Below are positions 1 through 8,282 of a stretch of 64,000 bases of DNA, one piece after another. The stretch lies in contig JAIQZO010000101.1 of assembly GCA_021777055.1 (NCBI GenBank), positions 84,145 to 148,144 of the forward strand, in the 5' to 3' direction. The position numbers and the translations under genes are program-made. Numbering within the stretch: position 1 is the first letter of the stretch; every line of letters starts with the position of its first letter. Under the pieces are notes generated by a model. It had not been told where the DNA came from. It did no database searches and saw only the letters and a list, made by a program, of their open reading frames with translations. Source of the DNA: Candidatus Anammoxibacter sp. (lineage in GTDB: Bacteria > Planctomycetota > Brocadiia > Brocadiales > Anammoxibacteraceae).

Positions 1-279
1 ATCCGCGTCACATGGAGCAATATATTCTCCTTTAGAATTTTCAATCGCCAAGTTGCGTGCTGTTGCAACTCCTTGATTTGACTGTCGCAACAACATTACC
101 CTGTTATCTTTTGCCGCAACCGATTTTACAATTTCAACTGTCTTATCTTGTGACCCATCATCAACAACAATTACTTCTATATTTTTGTAAGACTGCAAAA
201 GTATAGAATTGAGAGTACTATAGATAAAAGCCTCTGCATTATACGCAGGAACAATTACTGATACTAACCAGTTAGTCAT
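1..279 (-). CDS. Family 2 glycosyltransferase, N-terminal part (runs off the window)
   Basis: This is the first 93 codons of a GT2-family (GT-A fold) glycosyltransferase, an enzyme class that transfers sugars from nucleotide-sugar donors during polysaccharide, glycan or lipid-sugar assembly at the cytoplasmic face of the membrane. Translation of the minus strand gives the family start VSVIVPAYNAE, followed by VIVVDDGSQDKT (nucleotide-binding acidic pair) and QSNQGVATARN. The visible part ends at PCDAD, where the metal-binding DxD motif is expected. The ATG at 279 is preceded by AAAGAGGTG, a good ribosome-binding site about 12 bases upstream. The acceptor specificity cannot be told, because the C-terminal half lies outside the window. 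The gene is isolated from the next one by about 1.1 kb of gene-free DNA. Confidence 0.88.
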   Translation of the reverse strand, partial: MTNWLVSVIVPAYNAEAFIYSTLNSILLQSYKNIEVIVVDDGSQDKTVEIVKSVAAKDNRVMLLRQSNQGVATARNLAIENSKGEYIAPCDAD

Positions 280-1397
280 TTTAATTAAATCACCTCTTTA
301 AAGTATATTATTTTATAGGATATTTGTATTGAAAGTTTTTGTAAATCTTTGTTTGTGCAATATTTGAAAAATATATAGCGCTAGAATTGCTATATCAAAT
401 TTCATTCGCACTCATACTATCACACTATTGAAATTAATTGCTAACTCTCATTCAATTTAATATCGGAACTTGTGATCATCATTTGAACATGTTATGCAGT
501 TAATAGATGCATTTATACGCAGCATTGTCCGGTTAGTTATTTGATATTGTAGAATTTTGCAACTTAAAGCAACGCTGCAAATATTATACCGATGTGTATG
601 TGGTAAGAATTTGTAGCGATAAGTAGTGTAAAGGACGCTTGTTAAGATGTTAATCATGCCAGTGTGACAATTGTTAATAATCTGCCTGCGGCGGTAACTA
701 TCTAACACCAGATAAGACTGTTATCGTTGGTTGTTTCTGCAACCTGTTAGTATTGTTACGGTTTGGGCAACAAGGGAACAATTGCAAATAATCTGATTAC
801 GGTGTCAATTATTTTACGTTAGGTAAAACAATTGTCAACGGTAATCTCCAGATCCTCCAAATGTAGTATAAGCAATCTAAACAACACCCATAAGTAGTGT
901 GGTCTCCCATAACGGTCAACTGAGACATACAGTCGTGACGATTCCTGTAGTTAGCAATGCTTACTCTAGAACCAAGTCTTCGCTAATAAGAAAAACTGCA
1001 TTAATGAGCTGATTATGTAAACCCGTGTGGCCATTACAGTCAGGGAGATTTGCCATACCTACATAGAACGTATGTCCAGATAGTCTTCCTTCTGTGATTT
1101 CTACGGGAGACAGATAAATCCGCTCATAATTATTATAAACAAGATGTAGGCAAAAAGAATGATCCTGCCGATTGTTACCATAATTAATGTGCTATAATAA
1201 TTGAGTGCCTGAAAAAGCAGGAGTATTATAGGTATTTTAAGTGTGGATCTTTGGTTTTTTCTATTTCTTCCTTTTTTATTGGTTGTAGCGCCTTATACCG
1301 CACTATAGTATGCACTTATAAAACTTCTGTGTTTATAGGATAGAAATTTTATTTTGTTATATATGAGCATTTGGGTGAGATAAAAAAGGTTTTGGTT
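280..1397. other. 1.1 kb gene-poor stretch with a degenerate repeat; possible decayed gene
   Basis: No convincing gene is visible here. Positions 666-726 and 777-837 are imperfect direct copies, about two thirds identical by eye and starting with ACAATTG..AATAATCTG. They are 111 bases apart, a multiple of three. Around 653-702 a short plus-strand reading (NHASVTIVNNLPAAVTI) looks like the middle of a DUF11-type surface repeat, but it hits a stop at once. Stops are frequent in all frames, so if this was a gene it is dead. An open frame on the minus strand (457-708) has no ribosome-binding site and no recognisable motif. The 17-mer at 520-536 recurs near the other end of the window. Confidence 0.4.
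520..536 (+). repeat. 17-bp dispersed repeat, copy 1
   Basis: CAGCATTGTCCGGTTAG occurs here and again, identically, at 63744-63760, both times in gene-free DNA. A perfect 17-mer shared by two intergenic regions is not expected by chance in 64 kb. It is probably part of a dispersed repeat or the remnant of a mobile-element end. Confidence 0.5.
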
Positions 1398-1859
1398 ATG
1401 AGTAAAGGAACAATAATTATTGGTGTGGGGAATATATTGCGTCAGGATGACGGTATAGGACCACGGATTATTGAACGTCTTGACAGTATTAATTTTAACG
1501 ATAATGCGACTCTAGTGGATGGAGGTGTTGACGGGCTTGTTTTGGTCGATCATATAAAAGATTATAGAAATGCAATAATTATAGATGCTGTCAACATGGG
1601 GCTGGATCCAGGAGAGATAAGGGTTTTTACTCCCGATGAAGCGGTTTTAAATACGCGGTGGGATTCTTTGTCAACTCACGGTTTTGGCTTGGCAGAGGTG
1701 TTGAATTTGGCTAGGGCATTGGGGGTTGAGACTAATTTGAAGATTGTTGGCGTTCAGCCAAAGGAGACGGCATTTGGTGAATATTTGAGTAAAGAAGTTA
1801 GTAAACAAATAGATGGAATTATTCGGGTTGTAATGGAGATTATAAACAATTATGGTTAA
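1398..1859 (+). CDS. Hydrogenase maturation protease (HyaD/HybD/HycI family)
   Basis: Endopeptidase of the M52 family, which cuts the C-terminal extension from the large subunit of [NiFe] hydrogenases after nickel insertion. The 153-residue product shows the family start GVGNILRQDDGIG. The three nickel-sensing ligands of E. coli HybD (Glu16, Asp62, His93) correspond here to about D18 in the DDG motif, D63 in IIIDAV and H94 in STHGFG, so Glu is replaced by Asp. The start is set at ATG 1398. A TTG at 1371 in the same frame would add nine residues in front of the conserved beta strand. The gene overlaps the next one by eight bases, which suggests translational coupling. No hydrogenase structural gene is in the window, so the substrate must lie elsewhere. 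Family assignment is secure; the partner is unknown. Confidence 0.85.
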   Translation: MSKGTIIIGVGNILRQDDGIGPRIIERLDSINFNDNATLVDGGVDGLVLVDHIKDYRNAIIIDAVNMGLDPGEIRVFTPDEAVLNTRWDSLSTHGFGLAEVLNLARALGVETNLKIVGVQPKETAFGEYLSKEVSKQIDGIIRVVMEIINNYG

Positions 1860-2715
1860 TACAAAAGACAATTTTAAGGTTCATTTGGATAAGAAAATTG
1901 AGAAAACTGGAAGTGGATATTGCAGAGAATTCGTGTGTCAAATTATATATGATGGAAACTCTACTGCACATAAATGCTTTGATGTTGCTTTAATCGTGAT
2001 TATAATACTGAGCGTACTAACTGTAATGTTTGATAGTGTTACTTCTATTGAACAAAAATATGGAAACATTTTACGCCTGGCAGAGTGGGTTTTTACTGTA
2101 CTCTTTACAGTGGAATATGTCTTTAGACTGATTTGTTGTAAAAACCGTCCATCCTATATCTTCAGCTTCTTTGGTATTGTTGATCTTTTTTCAATTGTAC
2201 CAACATATATCAGCCTCTTGGTGCCTGGCAGCCACATACTAATTGTCATAAGGGTACTCAGAGTTCTTCGTATTTTTCGTGTACTCAAACTCGTTAAATA
2301 CGTTGGTGAATCCGATTTGCTGCTAACTGCCCTAAAGGCAAGCCGCAGGAAGATAACGGTATTCCTTTTTTGCATCGTAACCATTGTGATTATTTTCGGT
2401 TCCGTTATGTACACAATTGAAGGGCAGGAAAACGGTTATACCAGCATCCCACGGAGCATATACTGGGCAATTGTTACCCTTACCACAGTAGGATATGGGG
2501 ATATCACACCAAGGACAGGTTTAGGACAGGCCCTTTCCGCATTAATAATGGTTATGGGCTACGGGATAATTGCCGTTCCCACAGGGATAGTTACAGCTGA
2601 GATCACAAGCGCTATGGGACACGATAGAGGGATATCAAGGACATGTCATAAATGCAACAGTAAATGGCATGATGACGATGCCGTGTTTTGTAAACATTGT
2701 GGTGAGGATCTGTAG
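1852..2715 (+). CDS. Voltage-gated potassium channel with C-terminal zinc ribbon
   Basis: Six-transmembrane Kv-type channel subunit of 287 residues that would act as a tetramer in the cytoplasmic membrane. S1 lies near residues 42-62 and S2 near 76-95. The S4 voltage sensor at 131-150 has regularly spaced basic residues (R134, R137, R140, R143, K146, K149). S5 is near 168-188. The pore helix and selectivity filter TVGYGD are at 212-217, followed by S6. After S6 comes a short zinc-ribbon-like tail with CHKC at 265-268 and CKHC at 280-283, which is unusual for a channel and may be regulatory or a metal sensor. The start overlaps the end of the hydrogenase maturation protease gene. K+ selectivity is inferred from the filter; gating direction cannot be told. 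Confidence 0.88.
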   Translation: MVNTKDNFKVHLDKKIEKTGSGYCREFVCQIIYDGNSTAHKCFDVALIVIIILSVLTVMFDSVTSIEQKYGNILRLAEWVFTVLFTVEYVFRLICCKNRPSYIFSFFGIVDLFSIVPTYISLLVPGSHILIVIRVLRVLRIFRVLKLVKYVGESDLLLTALKASRRKITVFLFCIVTIVIIFGSVMYTIEGQENGYTSIPRSIYWAIVTLTTVGYGDITPRTGLGQALSALIMVMGYGIIAVPTGIVTAEITSAMGHDRGISRTCHKCNSKWHDDDAVFCKHCGEDL

Positions 2716-2815
2716 TTGTGCATAATGTGGCAATGGCGAAACTTAATTTTAAATTCAGGATTCGGCGTTTTAGATTTAATTAGTGTACCAAACAGAAACG
2801 TATATGTTTTTATAT

Positions 2816-2898
2816 TCAACTACAAAGGCACAAAGAACACAAAGAAGATCAATAATCTTTTTTTCATTTCTTTCTGTTCTTTGTGCCTTTGTAGTTGA
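2816..2898. repeat. 31-bp-arm inverted repeat between convergent genes
   Basis: Left arm 2816-2846 and right arm 2868-2898 are complementary with a single mismatch and a 21-base AT-rich loop. The core word is CAAAGGCACAAAGAACA. The element sits in the 303-base gap between the 3' ends of the K+ channel gene (plus) and pta (minus), so it could end transcription from both sides. Its length exceeds a normal terminator, which suggests a dispersed palindromic repeat unit. I see nothing else in the 2716-3018 gap. Confidence 0.7.
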
Positions 2899-3018
2899 AA
2901 ACGCATTATTGCTCTGGCAAGAAGAAAGAAAATGATCTGACCTCAAATCGTTAATCCTTGTACATAAATCTATTCCAATTGGTAATCCCGCATTCTTCAG
3001 GTTTTATATCCCAAACTC

Positions 3019-5157
3019 CTAGCAACTACTCCCTTTATCACAGCCTAAACACCCTTTTTCCGCCTGCGCCTGGATTGCGGTAATAGCGACGGTATTAACA
3101 ATATCTGGAACTGTACATCCTCTGCTTAGGTCGTTTGTTGGTTTTTTTAGCCCCTGCAAAACAGGTCCGATTGCAACTGCTCCGGATGATCTCTGTACCG
3201 CCTTGTATGTGTTGTTGCCTGTGTTTAGGTCCGGAAAGATAAAGACAGTGGCCTTTCCGGCAACTTCGCTGGCGGACATCTTTATCCTGGCAACTTCAGG
3301 GTCTACCGCGGCATCATATTGGATGGGACCTTCCAGCTGCAAGCCGGGGAAGGCGGTCTTTGCCATCTCTTTTGCTATGCTGGTGGCTTCACGGACTTTG
3401 TCTACATCTTCTCCCTTTCCTGATTCACCGGTGGAGTATGAAAGCATGGCTACCCTTGGTTGGATTCCGAATGTTTTTGCGGTTTGGGCGGAGTTAATTG
3501 CAATCTCCGCCAGCCTTTCTGCTGTTGGATCAAGATTTACCGCGCAGTCACCGTAAACAAGCACACGGTCTTTCATGCACATGAGGAAAACACTGGAAAC
3601 AGCAGATGTTCCCTCCTTTGTCTTTATGATCTCAAATGCCGGACGAATTGTGTTCTGTGTTGTGTGGGTAGCGCCTGATACCATTCCGTCTGCATGTCCT
3701 TTATGAACCATCATGGTTGCAAAGAAGCTTACGTCACACATGATGTCCTGAGCAATTTCCATTGTGATGCCTTTATGTTTCCTCAACTCATAATAAGATT
3801 CCACATAATCTGTAAAGAATGGGTACTTCTCTATTTCAATAATCTTTGCATCGTCAAGATGTAGCCCTAGCTGTATGGCATTACTTCTAATTTCATCTTC
3901 ATTACCCAGTAAGGTAACGTTTACTACGTTACGACGCAAAAGGATTTCTGTTGCCCTTAGAATTCTATCATCGTTTCCTTCGGGAAGAACGATGTGTTGC
4001 TTATGGGACTTTGCCCGTTGCAGCAGGCCAAATTCAAACATCTTCGGGGTAACAATGGAAGTTTGCGTCTGTATTATCTTTTTACTTAACTCTTCTACAT
4101 CAACATTTTTTTCAAAGACAGCAAGGGCCTTTATTATTTTTCGAGGATTTTCCGGTGAAATAACAGCATGAACATTATCTATAATCCTGGCAGATGGAAA
4201 GGTGTCGTGTTCTACGCTGATTATAGGTATCATGTTAGTAAATCCTTCTATGAGGTCGCAAACTGCTTTTTCAGGCAGCAGGCCGCCGGTCAACATTATG
4301 CCTGAAATGTTAGGTAGAGACATGGATGCAACGGAAGAGAGGCAGGCAACGATAACATCTGCTCTGTCTCCAGGTGTAATTACCAGTGTGCCGTGGGCAA
4401 TCCTTGTCAGGAAATTTCTGAGTTGCATTGCCGCTATGGTAAAGCTGTGCACATGTCGGTTTAATTGATTCTTTCCGTACAAAACCTTTGCGTTAAGCAG
4501 GTTTGCAATCTCGCCAATTGTAGGATTACCCAAAGAGGGCTCGTCTTTTATTGTATAGATTAATTGATCTGGACGCAGAACTCGCGTTCTTAGCAGGGAG
4601 ACCAGTTCGTCTGTGTCCTCTTCGTCGGTACGGTTAACAATTGTACCTAACAGATTACAGCCTTTAGATTTTAGTGATTCAATGGATATATCAATGGACC
4701 TGATTATTTCCTGTACATACTTATTGTGAGCATTTGCAACTAACAGTACGGGGCATCCAAGGTTATTTGCTATCTCCGCATTGATATCAAACTCAAATGA
4801 AGCAGTGGAACCTTCAAAATCTGTTCCCTCGCACAGAATAAAATCGTAATATTGTTCAAGCTTTTTGTATTTATTCAGCACACCTTCCAGTAGCTGATCA
4901 TGTTTTCTGAGAGCAAGCATATTACTCGCTTCTGCCCGGGTATAAGCGTACATGTCTTGCGGTGGGATACCTAGTTTGTAGTATGAAGAGATTAATTCTA
5001 TGTCGTTATCGGTATTGCCGGAAGGGCTTGCGTTTATAAACGGACGAAAGAATCCCACTCTTTCAACGGTCCTTAACAATATTTCCATTACACCTAGACA
5101 TACAGCAGATTTACCGCTCCTTGCTTCAGTGGCAGTAATAAAGAGGTTTTTGGACAT
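3019..5157 (-). CDS. pta: Phosphate acetyltransferase (long, three-domain type)
   Basis: Interconverts acetyl-CoA plus phosphate and acetyl phosphate plus CoA in the cytoplasm; with an acetate kinase (not in this window) it links acetyl-CoA to acetate and ATP. The 712-residue length matches the long enterobacterial Pta. The N-terminal third is the BioD-like P-loop domain (TATEARSGKSAVCLG near residues 7-21), followed by a DRTGG-like middle part. The C-terminal catalytic PTA/PTB domain contains LPEGND, HADGMVSGATHTT and a Gly/Asn-rich PDLNTGN segment. The start is placed at ATG 5157, which has AAAAGGTG just upstream; an in-frame codon at 5223 would add 22 residues unlike the family. The Cys-rich end (GCLGCDKGSSC) is atypical. 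The gene is transcribed alone, divergent from the gene at 5508 and convergent with the channel gene. Confidence 0.93.
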   Translation of the reverse strand: MSKNLFITATEARSGKSAVCLGVMEILLRTVERVGFFRPFINASPSGNTDNDIELISSYYKLGIPPQDMYAYTRAEASNMLALRKHDQLLEGVLNKYKKLEQYYDFILCEGTDFEGSTASFEFDINAEIANNLGCPVLLVANAHNKYVQEIIRSIDISIESLKSKGCNLLGTIVNRTDEEDTDELVSLLRTRVLRPDQLIYTIKDEPSLGNPTIGEIANLLNAKVLYGKNQLNRHVHSFTIAAMQLRNFLTRIAHGTLVITPGDRADVIVACLSSVASMSLPNISGIMLTGGLLPEKAVCDLIEGFTNMIPIISVEHDTFPSARIIDNVHAVISPENPRKIIKALAVFEKNVDVEELSKKIIQTQTSIVTPKMFEFGLLQRAKSHKQHIVLPEGNDDRILRATEILLRRNVVNVTLLGNEDEIRSNAIQLGLHLDDAKIIEIEKYPFFTDYVESYYELRKHKGITMEIAQDIMCDVSFFATMMVHKGHADGMVSGATHTTQNTIRPAFEIIKTKEGTSAVSSVFLMCMKDRVLVYGDCAVNLDPTAERLAEIAINSAQTAKTFGIQPRVAMLSYSTGESGKGEDVDKVREATSIAKEMAKTAFPGLQLEGPIQYDAAVDPEVARIKMSASEVAGKATVFIFPDLNTGNNTYKAVQRSSGAVAIGPVLQGLKKPTNDLSRGCTVPDIVNTVAITAIQAQAEKGCLGCDKGSSC

Positions 5158-5507
5158 GACACACCTTTTATAATTTTGTAGAATTATACGCAGCAGGGGC
5201 ATAGATGTTTTATTTATACCCATGCCGCATAAGTTTTATTAAAGATAAATTTGTAAACTTATTTTACAGATTTACAGAGTTTTACTAGTATTTATATTTT
5301 AAAATTATATTCGTAAATCAGAGAACCTTTCTAATCGGCATCTTTTCAGTTAAACTTAAGCGGTTTAATGGTAACTTCTTACCATTAATTCTAACATATT
5401 GTATATTGTTGCCTACACATATGTTATGTTTTAATTGAGAAGTTGTCTAATAAAAGACGTTTTACAGAGTAATTATAATATAAAGAAAGAAAAAAAGGTA
5501 AATAGAT
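5158..5507. other. Intergenic region between divergent genes
   Basis: This 350-base AT-rich gap separates divergently transcribed pta and a small hypothetical gene, so it should hold both promoters. I find no consensus -35/-10 pair at good spacing. AAGAAAGAAAAAAAGG just before 5508 is the likely ribosome-binding site of the plus-strand gene. Confidence 0.4.
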
Positions 5508-5852
5508 ATGCCTGACAAAGGGTGCTTTTATAGTGTGGATTTCGAATATTTGGATGAAGGAAATCTGCTGATCAGTTTTTCTGAGAAAAATAAAGAATCA
5601 GCATTTGAATCCTGGAGAATTCCGGGACATGTTGTTGACGAATTAATTTTATGGTGGAAAAGGGTAGAAAACAACACCAATAAAGATTTACATAAGAGGG
5701 AAAGGACGGCGAGTTGCGAGTTTTCCATAAATGGTGATAAATATATCGAGGTTGAAGAGCTTTTTAAATTCAGTTCTCCTAAAACAAACTTTTGGGTACT
5801 AACAATAGATACCATGGAAAGTCTGGTGTGTTGGTCAAAAAGTGTTGGGTAG
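5508..5852 (+). CDS. Hypothetical protein, 114 residues
   Basis: I do not recognise this protein. It starts at ATG 5508 behind a purine-rich AAAAAAAGG ribosome-binding site and runs 114 residues without signal peptide or membrane segment, so it should be cytoplasmic. The composition is normal for a folded globular protein: many charged residues and aromatic patches such as LILWWKRVE (about 46-54) and NFWVLTID. One sequence block (FSINGDKYIEVEELFKF) reads as two beta strands. It stands alone between pta and the Bat operon and is followed by a duplicated palindromic repeat at 5877-5945 that could act as a terminator. Good codon structure and a plausible ribosome-binding site make it likely real; its function is unknown. 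Confidence 0.6.
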   Translation: MPDKGCFYSVDFEYLDEGNLLISFSEKNKESAFESWRIPGHVVDELILWWKRVENNTNKDLHKRERTASCEFSINGDKYIEVEELFKFSSPKTNFWVLTIDTMESLVCWSKSVG

Positions 5853-5876
5853 AACTGGGCGTAAATTTTGTTCTAC

Positions 5877-5945
5877 GACTTATGGGTTCAAGATTTTAAA
5901 GCCTTACAAAGACGTATGGGTTTAAGATTTTGAACCCTTACAAAT
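5877..5945. repeat. Tandem pair of about 33-bp units, each nearly palindromic
   Basis: Two adjacent units share TATGGGTT-AAGATTTT-AA-CC-TTACAAA. The second contains the near-palindrome GGGTTTAAGATTTTGAACCC. The units lie just after the hypothetical gene and upstream of the Bat operon promoter. They may form hairpins and end transcription, or be a small dispersed repeat. Confidence 0.55.
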
Positions 5946-6002
5946 CTAATGTAAATTCAGGTGTAAAATAGATGGTTTATCGATTTTTCCTTTAGCCCTA
6001 CC

Positions 6003-6031
6003 TTGACATGATAAATTTCTATTACTATAAT
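6003..6031 (+). promoter_or_regulatory. Consensus sigma-70 promoter of the Bat operon
   Basis: TTGACA at 6003-6008 and TATAAT at 6026-6031 are separated by exactly 17 bases, a perfect match to the housekeeping sigma-70 consensus. They lie about 95 bases upstream of the moxR start, so the operon is expected to be strongly and constitutively transcribed unless a repressor acts here. Confidence 0.75.
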
Positions 6032-6126
6032 AAACCAAATTTATGATATTTAAGTGCGTAGATTAACTTGTTAAATAATAATCAGTTACAACATGTTCGA
6101 CAGAAAAGCGTTTGGAGGTTATATAT

Positions 6127-7119
6127 ATGGAGTACTATGATGTAAAGCAAATCACAGAGAGGGTGCGTGAGGAGAGTGGATTTATCGATAGCGTTGTAAA
6201 TGAGATAGGTAAGGTGATAGTCGGGCAGAAGTATCTTGTTGAAAGGTTGCTGGTGGGGCTGCTGGCAGATGGACATATCTTGCTTGAAGGCGTACCGGGG
6301 CTTGCCAAAACCACATCGGTAATAACGCTGGCTAAAACTATTCAGGCAAAGTATCAAAGAATACAATTTACTCCTGATCTTCTACCTGCCGATCTTCTTG
6401 GTACATTGATCTATAACCCGAAAGACGGGGATTTTAGTATCAGGAAAGGTCCTATCTTCGCGAACATAATCCTTGCAGATGAGATAAATCGTGCACCTGC
6501 AAAGGTGCAGAGTGCTCTTCTTGAGTGTATGCAGGAGAAGATGGTGACTATTGGAGATAAGACATTTAATCTTGAATCCCCATTCCTTGTACTGGCAACT
6601 CAGAATCCTATTGAACAGGAAGGTACGTATCCGCTACCGGAAGCTCAGGTGGATCGTTTTATGCTGAAACTGAAGATAACATACCCTCCGAAAGATGAAG
6701 AGAGGGAAATACTGGACCGGCTAACCGGCCCAAGTAAAAACGTAGAGATAAAACCGTTGCTTTCACCTGAGGATATTTTACGTCTGCGTTTAATTGTTTC
6801 TGATATATATATAGATGATAAAATAAAAGATTATATTATTGATATTGTACAGGCTTCACGAAACCCGAAGGAGTATAAGCTGGATGTTGATGAACTGATT
6901 GAGTACGGTGCGTCCCCCAGGGCAACGATATTTCTTGCAATTGCGGCAAAGGCATATGCTTTTTTGCAGGGAAGGGGTTACGTTATCCCACAGGATGTAA
7001 AGACTATTGGCATGGATGTCCTCAGACACAGGATTATCATAAGTTATGAGGCTGAAGCGGAAGATATAACACCTGAAGATGTGATACACAAGATTTTTGA
7101 TCATATAGAGGTACCATGA
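6127..7119 (+). CDS. MoxR-family AAA+ ATPase
   Basis: MoxR ATPases are AAA+ chaperones that work with VWA-domain partners to assemble or activate membrane and periplasmic complexes. The 330-residue product has Walker A GVPGLAKT at about 55-62, Walker B IILADE at about 113-118, sensor 1 in LATQNP and the family motif GTYPLPEAQVDRF. The start is ATG 6127, preceded by GGAGGT; the TTG at 6112 lies inside that ribosome-binding site and is rejected. It is the first gene of the Bat operon and is followed after about 50 bases by a DUF58 protein, the usual MoxR neighbour. Assignment to the family is firm. The client complex in this organism is not known. Confidence 0.93.
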   Translation: MEYYDVKQITERVREESGFIDSVVNEIGKVIVGQKYLVERLLVGLLADGHILLEGVPGLAKTTSVITLAKTIQAKYQRIQFTPDLLPADLLGTLIYNPKDGDFSIRKGPIFANIILADEINRAPAKVQSALLECMQEKMVTIGDKTFNLESPFLVLATQNPIEQEGTYPLPEAQVDRFMLKLKITYPPKDEEREILDRLTGPSKNVEIKPLLSPEDILRLRLIVSDIYIDDKIKDYIIDIVQASRNPKEYKLDVDELIEYGASPRATIFLAIAAKAYAFLQGRGYVIPQDVKTIGMDVLRHRIIISYEAEAEDITPEDVIHKIFDHIEVP

Positions 7120-7172
7120 TAAATTTGTCATTGTATTACCTTTTATAAATACTTCTATTAATTAACATAAAG

Positions 7173-8066
7173 ATGATTCCAAGAGAGATCCTAAAAAAAG
7201 TTCAACAGATTCAGATCCGAACAAGCCACTTGGTGACAACTGCTCTTGCAGGAGAGTATGTAAGTGTCTTTAAAGGGCACGGTATGGAGTTTGAGGATGT
7301 GCGTGAATACCAGCCGGGAGATGAGATAAAGACTATCGACTGGAATGTTACGGCACGTATGGGGCATCCCTTTATTAAGAGGTTTGTTGAAGAACGTGAA
7401 TTAACCGTTATGTTGTTGGTTGATTTAAGTGATTCTGGGAGTTTTGGTTCTGTGGATCAGTTTAAAAAAGAGGTTGCGGCAGAGATGTGTGCGCTTCTCG
7501 CTTTTTCTGCGATTAAGAATAATGACAAAGTAGGTTTAATAACATTTACTGACAAAATAGAGAAGTTTGTGCCTCCGAAAAAGGGAAAGAAACATGTTCT
7601 TAGGGTTATAAGGGAACTTTTGTATTCCGAACCGGATTTTGACCATCCGGGGTGCAGACATCAGACCGATATTCGCGTTGCTCTGGAATATTTGACAAAG
7701 GTTGCTGCTCGTCGGACAGTAACATTTCTGGTCTCGGATTTCCTTGCCACAGGGTATGAGAAGTCATTGCGTATAGCAAACAAAAGACACGATATTATCG
7801 CAATTACAGTAACAGATCCCCGTGAAACGGAGTTGTCGGATTCCGGATTTATTGAGTTCGAAGATTCTGAAACCGGTGAGATCTTGCTTGTGGATACCGG
7901 AGACAGTAAGACCAGGAAGAGCTTTAAGGCTATGAACCGAAAAAGGGAAGATGATCGGAAGGCGTTGTTCAGATCAGTAAATGTAGATGAGATTAATATT
8001 ACCACCAACGAGTCGTATGTCGATCCCATAATGAAGTTTTTTAGAAAAAGGGAAAAGAGGCAATAA
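7173..8066 (+). CDS. DUF58 domain protein (VWA-like), MoxR partner
   Basis: Cytoplasmic protein of 297 residues of the DUF58 family, which is almost always encoded next to moxR and bat genes. The signature segment GDEIKTIDWNVTARMG (about 49-64) is typical. It is followed by a VWA-like domain with a metal-site motif VDLSDSGS (D84, S86, S88), then FLVSDF and TVTDPRE further on. The usual role proposed for the family is as an adaptor between the MoxR ATPase and the membrane VWA proteins, but no reaction is established. The ATG at 7173 has no strong ribosome-binding site, so it may depend on read-through from moxR. The gap to the next gene is 216 bases. Confidence 0.9.
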   Translation: MIPREILKKVQQIQIRTSHLVTTALAGEYVSVFKGHGMEFEDVREYQPGDEIKTIDWNVTARMGHPFIKRFVEERELTVMLLVDLSDSGSFGSVDQFKKEVAAEMCALLAFSAIKNNDKVGLITFTDKIEKFVPPKKGKKHVLRVIRELLYSEPDFDHPGCRHQTDIRVALEYLTKVAARRTVTFLVSDFLATGYEKSLRIANKRHDIIAITVTDPRETELSDSGFIEFEDSETGEILLVDTGDSKTRKSFKAMNRKREDDRKALFRSVNVDEINITTNESYVDPIMKFFRKREKRQ

Positions 8067-8228
8067 TTAAGTAGTGCTTAAACGGCCTAAAGTAAAAATG
8101 ATGGGCAATAAAATATATTCTAAAGAGCTTGCAATACAAACCCATAAATTAGCAGTGAGGATAATTTGCTTATCTGCTTTTACATCTATTTGGAAAAAGT
8201 AAATCCCAATAATATAGCATTCCAATAG

Positions 8229-8264
8229 TTTTAGGCACTTTAGGCATTTTAGGCATTTTAGGCA
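8229..8264 (+). repeat. Four tandem 9-bp units
   Basis: TTTTAGGCA is repeated four times head to tail; the second copy starts with C instead of T. The array ends nine bases before the GAGGT ribosome-binding site of the next gene, so changes in unit number would alter its 5' leader. The same TTTAGGC word recurs in the repeat region at the end of the window. Confidence 0.8.
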
Positions 8265-8282
8265 TTTAAGCTGAGGTACGTT

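Noticed and set aside
457..708. Open frame of 83 codons on the minus strand in the gap after the glycosyltransferase
   Set aside because: No ribosome-binding site, no recognisable motif, and composition dominated by Ile/Thr/Asn/Cys as expected from AT-rich non-coding DNA.
2716..2898. Open frame of 60 codons after the K+ channel gene
   Set aside because: It is made mostly of the 31-bp inverted repeat and has no ribosome-binding site.
8098..8202. Small frame of 34 codons between the DUF58 gene and the next Bat gene (MMGNKIYSKELAIQTHK...)
   Set aside because: Vague resemblance to an S23-type helix, but too short, no ribosome-binding site and no second half.
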